Below the pieces are notes generated by a model. That model was not told the DNA's origin and did not search any database. It saw nothing but the letters and a program-made list of their open reading frames with translations. A DNA stretch of 64,000 nucleotides from an uncultured bacterium (GTDB lineage: Bacteria; Verrucomicrobiota; Kiritimatiellia; RFP12; UBA1067). Shown one piece after another: positions 16,910 to 22,798 of the stretch. Numbering within the stretch: position 1 is the stretch's first letter; every line of letters starts with the position of its first letter. Both the position numbers and the translations under genes were made by a program. The DNA lies in the NCBI GenBank assembly GCA_902779075.1, contig CACZAK010000009.1:1-64000 (forward strand), read 5' to 3'.

Positions 16910-17065
16910 GTTGCGATCGGGCGCATCTGCGTAATTCACCGCCGAGCCTTCTGATGATTGGAAACAACTATTTGAAACAACTTGCCTTTGGCGCACGGGC
17001 TAACTCGCCCGTGCCCCAAATCCCAATACGAGTGGGTAAAAAACGGAGATGCGCCCGTTGCGATC
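16910..17065. mobile_element. MITE-like element with perfect terminal inverted repeats and 9-bp target-site duplication
   Basis: The element proper is 16919-17056 (138 bp). It begins GGGCGCATCT and ends AGATGCGCCC, perfect 10-bp terminal inverted repeats. It is bordered by GTTGCGATC on both sides (16910-16918 and 17057-17065), a perfect 9-bp target-site duplication. Internally it has a hairpin with arms GCACGGGC and GCCCGTGC. It encodes no protein. Related copies lie at 28486-28570 (partial) and 61587-61813 (inverted, with about 90 extra bp). Confidence 0.85.
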
Positions 17066-17105
17066 ATGGATGTTGTTTTTTTGCACAATGCGGAGGGAAA
17101 TATGG

Positions 17106-17111
17106 TATAAT
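17106..17111 (+). promoter_or_regulatory. Extended -10 promoter for the first DUF3990 cassette
   Basis: ATGGTATAAT with no clear -35. The predicted leader folds a 7-bp hairpin (17121-17127 with 17143-17149) directly before AAGGAGG at 17149-17155, which could influence translation of the cassette. Confidence 0.6.
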
Positions 17112-17174
17112 GACGCCTCGTCAGCCGCCTAATTGGAAATGTCGGCTGAAGGAGGCAAGAAGGTAGAAAACGAT

Positions 17175-17624
17175 ATGCGGCTATACCATGGCTCTAAATC
17201 TGGCTTGACGGGGACAATCGCCCCCGTCAGCCGTGATGTCTGCGACTTCGGACGTGGCTTCTACATGGGCACGGAATCGAACGACGTGATTGTTGGCAAG
17301 ATCGCCAATGACCGCATGGTTGTGGTGTTGGACTGGTTCTTTCAGGGATTCATTTCCGACATCGGACTTCTGGAGTCGCTTCAGGCGCTAAACCTCGGCG
17401 ACCAGTACTGCGCAAAGACGGCGGAGGCGTGCGCACATGTGAGGATTGTCGGTGAAAAGTCGCTTTCGCCCAATGAACGCGAAATGCTGCGCGTCACATC
17501 CGAGAACCAGCGCAAACTCGCCGTAAGGATGGTGGATCGCATCAGCCTCCTCCATCGCCGCGATGGAATGAGCTTTCAGGAAATCATCGAGCGGGACACG
17601 GGGAGGGCGTGGGATGAACCTTGA
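17175..17624 (+). CDS. DUF3990 family protein with internal deletion (ADP-ribosyltransferase-fold candidate)
   Basis: 149 aa from ATG 17175; ATG 17139 in the same frame is an alternative (+12 aa). It starts MRLYHGS and continues with FGRGFYMGTES, the hallmarks of DUF3990, a family placed with ADP-ribosyltransferase-like folds. As far as I remember the family, some 60-70 residues normally separate the GFYMGT strand from the IVGKIANDRM strand; here they are nearly adjacent, so the middle of the domain is deleted in frame. The C-terminal part (SQ/DQYCAKTAEAC, LLHRRDG) is intact. It is probably inactive or a regulatory remnant. The next gene overlaps it by 11 bp. A possible role as toxin component of a toxin-antitoxin-like cassette is inference. 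Confidence 0.65.
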   Translation: MRLYHGSKSGLTGTIAPVSRDVCDFGRGFYMGTESNDVIVGKIANDRMVVVLDWFFQGFISDIGLLESLQALNLGDQYCAKTAEACAHVRIVGEKSLSPNEREMLRVTSENQRKLAVRMVDRISLLHRRDGMSFQEIIERDTGRAWDEP

Positions 17625-18048
17625 CATGTTCCAGATGCAGCAATGCGAGAACCAGGGGAGGCTCTTCGAGAGTCTTGACAGGCGTCCCATCGACGCGAAG
17701 GGGTTTATCAAGGCGTTCATGAACTCCCGGGCGGCGGCGGGGCTTGACTCGACCTTCGATCATTTCCAGTGGGCCGGCATTGAATACATCTATGAGGATG
17801 TCGTCGAGGAGTTCAACCTCCCGTCCGATCCGAACCCGCCGCGCTACAACACCGAGGCACTGTGGTACGGCGGTTACATCACGCGCTACTGGCACTATCT
17901 CACGGGCGAAACCATGAAGCAGATATACGCCCAGTGCGACGAGAATCTTCTGCTCCAGTGCTACGGCTTCCACTCCGAAGCCAACGAAATGGCAATAGAG
18001 GACATCAAGGCAATAGCACAAAACAGGATCGGGGATAATATGGTATAA
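17614..18048 (+). CDS. Small conserved partner protein of the DUF3990 cassette
   Basis: 144 aa, overlapping the preceding stop. It is a soluble protein rich in aromatic residues (WAGIEYIYEDVVEEF, ALWYGGYITRYWHYLTGE) and ends in an amphipathic helix. From memory, proteins of this shape accompany DUF3990 and DUF3791 genes in gut bacteria, but I cannot name a family with certainty. The constant linkage suggests an antitoxin or substrate-adaptor role. Its last codons, ATG GTA TAA, double as the -10 promoter of the next unit. There are no membrane segments or signal peptide, so it is cytoplasmic. Confidence 0.6.
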   Translation: MNLDMFQMQQCENQGRLFESLDRRPIDAKGFIKAFMNSRAAAGLDSTFDHFQWAGIEYIYEDVVEEFNLPSDPNPPRYNTEALWYGGYITRYWHYLTGETMKQIYAQCDENLLLQCYGFHSEANEMAIEDIKAIAQNRIGDNMV

Positions 18049-18049
18049 T
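18044..18049 (+). promoter_or_regulatory. Extended -10 promoter embedded in the stop codon of the upstream gene
   Basis: ATGGTATAAT at 18040-18049: the TAA stop of the upstream gene (18046-18048) lies inside the TATAAT hexamer. It would transcribe the ATPase gene after a leader containing AAAGGAA. Confidence 0.6.
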
Positions 18050-18079
18050 ACTTCCCGGTTTAGAAAGGAATTCTTGCCA

Positions 18080-19384
18080 ATGGCATGTACAACTCTTACA
18101 TTGAAATTAGAGAACTACAAGGCGATAAGGGATGCCACAATCGCACTTGATGACATCACTGTACTTTCGGGAGTCAATGCATCTGGAAAAAGCACCATTG
18201 CGCATGTATTCCAGGGTATAATAAACCTCAGTGCAACTTATACTGAGTGGGCTATTAAGTCTGCATGGTCAGACATTGCGCCGCTCGTGTGGGAAATGGC
18301 AAGTTTGGTAGGGCGCTTGTCGCAGGGAAATGGATATGAGGGGGGGGCTTCGAACAACTCCATCTTTGAAGACTTTGAGAATAATCTGCTCGCGCGGCCG
18401 TACTCGGACACGATAAAGGCAGTGAGCGATACTTTATCAAAGATAGAAACTATGATCGCCGCTCGCAAAAATGATGAACGCGCTGCAAGGGCTTTAGATG
18501 TGTTTCTCAGGAATATATCAAAGAAAAGAGAGGTGACAACCGAGAACTATAATACGCATGTTACTGGTGTGTTGGCCACATCGCAGGCGAAATACGATGA
18601 CTTGATTCGCCAGCGTGTTTATACGACATACAATATAGCATACCCTAAGGTGCGTAATTGGCTGGTTTCCCCAGGAATGATTTGCTTTTCGGAGGGCGCT
18701 ACCACTGTCTATCATACGGAAAAAGAACAATGGCGAGACGCTCGGCCGATGTCGGACTTGAAAGAAATCTATGGCGTAAAAAGAGCGATCTACATTGAAT
18801 CTCCGTGGACAAGTATCCCTAAAGTACAAAAAGATGGTCGACTTGATATGCAAGATGGGTATTTTTATACTGTCGGAAAGTTGCGTAATCAACCAAAACC
18901 AAAACTGTTTGACGTCTTAAATGGCCGCCTGGAAAACGAAGATGGACATTGGCAATATCTGCGTAAAGATGGTTTGCCGCCTATCGACCTTTCGATATGT
19001 GCGACCGGCATGAAGGCGCTGTCCATCCTCGAGATTTTGCATGATGGCGGGTATTTGGACGACGACACGCTCTTGATCGTTGACGAGCCAGAAGCCCACT
19101 TGCACCCGCAATGGGTATTTGAGTACGCCAAGATTCTCGTGGCTTTGAACCGCAAGTACCAAGTGCGCCTGCTCATTACCAGTCACAATCCCGACATGGT
19201 CAACGCCATCAGGACAATAGCCGATGAAGAAGGCGTGGAGGGTTTGCGCTTTTATGTGTCGGAATCCGTTAATGACAGTCCATACGATTTCACCTATCGG
19301 GATCTTGGGCGCGATATCGAACCGATCTTCGCGACTTTCAACAAGGCGCTTGACAGCATAGAGTCTTACCGGGGGCGCGCTTGA
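18080..19384 (+). CDS. AAA/ABC-type ATPase of the AAA_15/AAA_21 (OLD/RecF-like) group, defence-type
   Basis: 434 aa from ATG 18080 (AAGGAA 10 nt upstream). The N-terminus LKLENYKAIRD leads into a Walker A GVNASGKST at residues 31-39. The C-terminal half carries Walker B LLIVDEPEAHLHP with Asp335-Glu336 and an H-loop His369 in ITSHNPDM. Between them is a helical insert with a long linker, as in RecF/SMC-like ABC ATPases. There is no Toprim nuclease domain, unlike OLD. The following gene overlaps by one base (TGATG) and encodes a nuclease-like partner, the organisation of many two-gene phage-defence systems. The ATPase would sense or gate; the trigger is unknown. The lower-GC codon use in residues 50-280 differs from neighbouring housekeeping genes, suggesting transfer. 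Confidence 0.75.
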   Translation: MACTTLTLKLENYKAIRDATIALDDITVLSGVNASGKSTIAHVFQGIINLSATYTEWAIKSAWSDIAPLVWEMASLVGRLSQGNGYEGGASNNSIFEDFENNLLARPYSDTIKAVSDTLSKIETMIAARKNDERAARALDVFLRNISKKREVTTENYNTHVTGVLATSQAKYDDLIRQRVYTTYNIAYPKVRNWLVSPGMICFSEGATTVYHTEKEQWRDARPMSDLKEIYGVKRAIYIESPWTSIPKVQKDGRLDMQDGYFYTVGKLRNQPKPKLFDVLNGRLENEDGHWQYLRKDGLPPIDLSICATGMKALSILEILHDGGYLDDDTLLIVDEPEAHLHPQWVFEYAKILVALNRKYQVRLLITSHNPDMVNAIRTIADEEGVEGLRFYVSESVNDSPYDFTYRDLGRDIEPIFATFNKALDSIESYRGRA

Positions 19385-20007
19385 TGCGTATTTTATCGGG
19401 ACAGGGCGGCAGGATTTTCCTCACGGATGCGATTCATCCAGTATCCAATGAGTGCATTGGGTTGAGGGATGGAATGCAGAAGATGTTTGACGAAGGCATT
19501 TCCGCGCTTGACACCAATGAAGACCTCGACGAGATCGTGCGTGCTGTCGCACGGAATGACCTTGAACAGGAACGACCCGTCTGCAATGAAATCGCGGATT
19601 CGCTTTATGTGGTCAATGGCGACGCATGGTCGAACCGCATTGACGCCGAGGCCGGACAGCCCTTTACCAAATCTGTCGATTTGCTCGTGCCAGTTGAGGA
19701 GGACGGCTCTTCGTCTATCCTGTTTGTCGAGGGCAAGTTGGGACTTGCACCTTGCGAACGGCGAAGCCGGTTGCGAAATCCGCGCTATGCCGATGTGGTG
19801 GAAAAATACTGCGAGACAAAGACAAAGGTTTGTCGAAAACATCCCGTCATGGTCTGTCGGACGATGAATCTGATCGTGCCAGCAGCCGTGCGTGAAGTGG
19901 CGCGGAACACATTCTCCCGTCGAAACATGACGAATCAAGTTTGCAGCATCATGCCAATTGACGCACGTGGATTCCTTTTCGGAATTGGAGTGCCAACCGT
20001 CAACTAA
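19384..20007 (+). CDS. PD-(D/E)XK-like partner of the ATPase (putative effector)
   Basis: 207 aa from ATG 19384, immediately overlapping the ATPase stop. No family is recognised with confidence. Visible motifs are TKSVDLLVPV with Asp99, then LFVEGKLG with Glu116 and Lys118, the D...ExK spacing of a PD-(D/E)XK nuclease core, flanked by a helix with NEIADSLYV. The C-terminal 50 residues are basic. Coupling with an ABC-type ATPase suggests a DNA-targeting effector, comparable in layout to other ATPase-nuclease defence pairs. The assignment rests on a short motif, so a non-catalytic partner is possible. There is no signal peptide; it is cytoplasmic. Confidence 0.55.
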   Translation: MRILSGQGGRIFLTDAIHPVSNECIGLRDGMQKMFDEGISALDTNEDLDEIVRAVARNDLEQERPVCNEIADSLYVVNGDAWSNRIDAEAGQPFTKSVDLLVPVEEDGSSSILFVEGKLGLAPCERRSRLRNPRYADVVEKYCETKTKVCRKHPVMVCRTMNLIVPAAVREVARNTFSRRNMTNQVCSIMPIDARGFLFGIGVPTVN

Positions 20008-20060
20008 AGAAAGAGGGAAAATTGAAATGAACGGGGTGTGTGCGCATCATTCTTTCATAC

Positions 20061-20090
20061 TTGTGCTACATGGGTCGAAAATGGTATAAT
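20061..20090 (+). promoter_or_regulatory. Promoter for the second DUF3791/DUF3990 cassette
   Basis: TTGTGC (20061-20066), an 18-bp spacer and the extended -10 TGGTATAAT (hexamer 20085-20090). It is followed by a short leader with GAGGGA before ATG 20117. Confidence 0.6.
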
Positions 20091-20116
20091 TGAAACCGTC
20101 TGAGGGAAGTGACTGA

Positions 20117-20260
20117 ATGAGCGACGAGGAAAAGAACAATCTCTTCTACGTCTGCTCCCTGATCGAGTACGTGGGGCGCAGGACGAAGAACCGTCGCGGC
20201 GACGTGGTCGCCGCGATGGACGACGCTTGCCTCAAAAACAAGGCGGAGGTACTGCTGTGA
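20117..20260 (+). CDS. 47-aa DUF3791-associated small protein, possibly truncated
   Basis: ATG 20117 with GAGGGAAG upstream. The sequence begins MSDEEKNNLFYVCSLIEYVGR and continues through a charged RTKNRRGDVV helix, then stops at 47 residues. From memory, proteins that start this way in other gut bacteria are roughly three times longer, so this may be a truncated first subunit. The TGA overlaps the GTG start of the next gene (GTGA at 20257-20260), giving tight translational coupling. The role is unknown; it is presumed to be a component of the cassette. Confidence 0.6.
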   Translation: MSDEEKNNLFYVCSLIEYVGRRTKNRRGDVVAAMDDACLKNKAEVLL

Positions 20261-20493
20261 GCACAACTTCCATAACGAATAAGCGCGAATTGGAATTCGC
20301 CGTGTTCTGCATTGAAAACGTCGCTGCGGCTTGTGGAAAGTCGTCAGGCGATGTCTATCGGTCGTTGTCCGGCGAGAATGGCATCCTGCATCAATACATC
20401 GTGCCGAGTTATGATGTTCTTCACACGCAAGGGAAGGACTACATCGTCAACGACATCCGCGAGGTCATGGCGGAGAGAGGAGTCGTCGTATGA
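20257..20493 (+). CDS. DUF3791 family protein
   Basis: 78 aa, GTG start at 20257. The sequence FAVFCIENVAAACGKSSGDVYRSL and DVLHTQGKDYIVNDI is diagnostic of DUF3791, a small helical family that usually sits directly upstream of DUF3990. Its stop overlaps the next start by four bases. A commonly suggested, unproven idea is that DUF3791 proteins neutralise or target the DUF3990 partner, as an antitoxin would. It is cytoplasmic, with no metal-binding cysteine pattern. Confidence 0.8.
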   Translation: MSTTSITNKRELEFAVFCIENVAAACGKSSGDVYRSLSGENGILHQYIVPSYDVLHTQGKDYIVNDIREVMAERGVVV

Positions 20494-20960
20494 TTCTCTA
20501 CCATGGCGGAGCCGTTGCGATTGCAACGCCCGATCTCCTACACTCCCGTAGGGCTGTTGACTTTGGCCCAGGATTCTACGTGACGCCCATATATGATCAA
20601 GCGAGAAGGTGGAGCGAAAAACGGAAAAGGCGCTTGGGCGCTGCCGTTGTATCGAAGTATGAGTTTGATGAAGCCGCTGCCGCAAACCTTAAGATTCTGC
20701 GATTCGATTCCTATTCCGAGGCATGGCTTGATTTCATCGTAAAATGCCGCGCGATCGAAGACGATTCCGATTGGGATGTCGTATCCGGAGGCGTTGCCAA
20801 TGACAAGGTGTTTGACACGCTTGAAGCATTCTTTGATGGCTTCGCAACGAAAGCTCAGACCATTGACAGGTTACGGATGGAATCGCCAAACATGCAGTAC
20901 TGCTTTCGGACGCAGGCTGCTTTGGGCACACTGCATTTCACGGGGAGCGAGCAGATATGA
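20490..20960 (+). CDS. DUF3990 family protein, full length (ADP-ribosyltransferase-fold candidate)
   Basis: 156 aa, typical length. It opens MILYHGG, followed by VDFGPGFYVTP, then DFIVKCR, GGVANDKVF and the C-terminal NMQYCFRTQAALGTLHF strand. The YHG, GFY and Q/E-containing C-terminal strand align in principle with the H-Y-(E/Q) core of PARP/diphtheria-toxin-like ADP-ribosyltransferases. DUF3990 being in that fold group is from memory; the catalytic assignment is inference. It is coupled by ATGA overlaps on both sides to DUF3791-type genes. The expected activity is NAD-dependent modification of an intracellular target, held in check by neighbours. Compare the deleted copy at 17175. Confidence 0.78.
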   Translation: MILYHGGAVAIATPDLLHSRRAVDFGPGFYVTPIYDQARRWSEKRKRRLGAAVVSKYEFDEAAAANLKILRFDSYSEAWLDFIVKCRAIEDDSDWDVVSGGVANDKVFDTLEAFFDGFATKAQTIDRLRMESPNMQYCFRTQAALGTLHFTGSEQI

Positions 20961-21178
20961 CGGCAAACAAGAACCTGCTTCGGATGAAATTCGCCCGTGT
21001 GATCGAGGCGTATGCCGCACGTACAGGCTGTTCGCTTGACGAGGCGCTGGATATCTTCTATCGCTCACAGACCTACGAGCTGATGCGTGACGGCATATCA
21101 GACATGCATTGCATGAGCGACGAGTATCTCGTAGATGAATTGATTGATGAAAGAAACTTGAAAGGAAGGAAACAATGA
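20957..21178 (+). CDS. DUF3791-like small protein (second type)
   Basis: 73 aa. MKFARVIEAYAARTGCSLDEALDIFYRS and the segment YELMRDGISDMHCMSD are characteristic of the small helical proteins that accompany DUF3990. It overlaps the DUF3990 stop by four bases and its own TGA overlaps the start of the secreted FGE-like gene by four bases, so a cytoplasmic cassette is translationally tied to an exported protein. Role unknown. Confidence 0.75.
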   Translation: MTANKNLLRMKFARVIEAYAARTGCSLDEALDIFYRSQTYELMRDGISDMHCMSDEYLVDELIDERNLKGRKQ

Positions 21179-22722
21179 AAAAGGCAATCATGGCAATAGC
21201 CGCGATGGCGGCGGGAATGGCGACGGCGGTGACGACGCCGGCGATCATCAGCTCGCAGGTGCGGGCGAACGATCCCACCGTGCTGGACGTGGTCTACCGC
21301 GTGACGAGCGACAAGCCGACGGTCAACGTGCGGGCGCTCGCGTTCGAGGACGGCGAGCGCAGCTTCTGGAAGGTCGTGCGCCCCGAGACCTTCATCGACG
21401 GCACGGCGGCGAACATCGGCGACAACATCGCCGCCAACGTCGAGCATACGCTCTCGTGGAAGGTGTCGAGCGACTGGGCCACCGATCTCGCCAAGGTCAA
21501 GTTCGAGATCCTCACAAGCGACATGGGCCAACTGCCGCTGGACTGGGTGAAGATACCGGGCGTGAACGGAGTGCCGGATATCGAGGTCACGTATAACACG
21601 CAGACGGATGCCAACTTGCTGAACGCGCTCTATTGGTATTACGCATCAGGTGCCACCGATCTAACAATTGATAACGGCTACCTAAAGAACTCAATGGGCA
21701 TTACACTTGTTTCGCGGACATCACTCGCAGATAAATTCTTTGCGCTTGAGTATATCGCTGATAAAATGGGAATGGAGTTATTTGGTTATTTGCCGTTCTA
21801 TCACTATGTTGCGCAGGCTATGCGCAAATACTGTTCATGGCAAACGATCTGTCGAAGAGGTATGATGCAAGTAGCCGGTTCTCAATATGTAGGTGAGAAG
21901 GCATACTGCGTAATCGACATCTCTGGCGGCACTTCGGCGGCATCCTATCCTGTGACGTACCTTGAGTCATGCCCTATCGCCGGATGGGGCGACGAATACA
22001 AGACCACCAAGATACTCCTCCGCCGCATTGAATCTGGGAGCGTGACACTAGGCGGTAAAAAGCCAGTTACGCTCACCAAGCCGTTCTACATGGGCGTGTT
22101 TCATATCACGCAGAAGCAGTATCAGCTCGTCACCGGTAGTAATCCATCGCAGTACCAAGGCGATATGCGCCCTGTGGAATATGTTTCGTGGAACGACATT
22201 CGCGGCAATTCCTCCACCTACAACTGGCCGAATGTGACGACTGTTGATCCGAATACATTTATAGGCAAGATTCAGGCAAAGACGGGACTCAACTTTGACC
22301 TCCCCACCGAATCGCAGTGGGAATATGCCTGTAGGGCGGGCACGATGACCTACTACAATAACGGCGGGTCGAACGATAATGACCTCAAACAGCTCGGGCG
22401 GTATTTGAGCAACCGGCGTGACGGGCGCGGCGGCTATTCGCAGCATACGGTCGTTGGATCGTATTCTCCCAACGCTTGGGGGCTTTACGACATGCACGGC
22501 AATGTTTGGGAATGGTGCCTTGATTGGTATGGCAGTATCAACAGCGACCCTGCAACAGACTTCGCGGGGGCGGATTCGGGTTCCCTACGGGTTCGGCGCG
22601 GCGGTAGCTGGGACTACTACTCGGGCGGCGCGAGTTCTTCCTACCGCGACTACGACTACCCGTACTACGGGTACGAATACAGCGGCTTCCGCCTTGCCAG
22701 AATTCTGCCAACCAACGAATAG
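21175..22722 (+). CDS. Secreted FGE/SUMF1-like (C-type-lectin-fold) protein with variable-looking C-terminal strand
   Basis: 515 aa. The signal peptide spans residues 1-21. An N-terminal Ig-like domain (21-125) of the type seen repeatedly in Kiritimatiellae FGE proteins is followed by a poorly conserved middle (130-275), then a SUMF1/FGE domain: LTKPFYMGVFHITQKQY, MRPVEYVSWNDIRG, FDLPTESQWEYACRAG, GLYDMHGNVWEWCLDW, RRGGSWDY and SGFRLAR. True formylglycine-generating enzymes need a Cys pair or Cu-binding Cys near the C-terminal strand; I see none there, so enzymatic activity is doubtful and a binding role is more likely. The last strand region (22594-22698) is dominated by Asp, Tyr, Ser and Gly codons of the form NAC or NGC. 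The middle region (about 21600-21900) is lower in GC than the ends. Confidence 0.75.
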   Translation: MKKAIMAIAAMAAGMATAVTTPAIISSQVRANDPTVLDVVYRVTSDKPTVNVRALAFEDGERSFWKVVRPETFIDGTAANIGDNIAANVEHTLSWKVSSDWATDLAKVKFEILTSDMGQLPLDWVKIPGVNGVPDIEVTYNTQTDANLLNALYWYYASGATDLTIDNGYLKNSMGITLVSRTSLADKFFALEYIADKMGMELFGYLPFYHYVAQAMRKYCSWQTICRRGMMQVAGSQYVGEKAYCVIDISGGTSAASYPVTYLESCPIAGWGDEYKTTKILLRRIESGSVTLGGKKPVTLTKPFYMGVFHITQKQYQLVTGSNPSQYQGDMRPVEYVSWNDIRGNSSTYNWPNVTTVDPNTFIGKIQAKTGLNFDLPTESQWEYACRAGTMTYYNNGGSNDNDLKQLGRYLSNRRDGRGGYSQHTVVGSYSPNAWGLYDMHGNVWEWCLDWYGSINSDPATDFAGADSGSLRVRRGGSWDYYSGGASSSYRDYDYPYYGYEYSGFRLARILPTNE

Positions 22723-22798
22723 CAAGCGGTAGCATAAAACCGCCATGAGCGCACGGTAGCGCCAGGCGAACGGCGACACACGCGAAAAAGAACCAACC

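Noticed and set aside
22594..22798. A diversity-generating retroelement cassette adjacent to the FGE-like gene
   Set aside because: The variable-looking tail is reported as a finding, but no template repeat, accessory protein or reverse transcriptase is visible next to it; the following gene is a HUH transposase.
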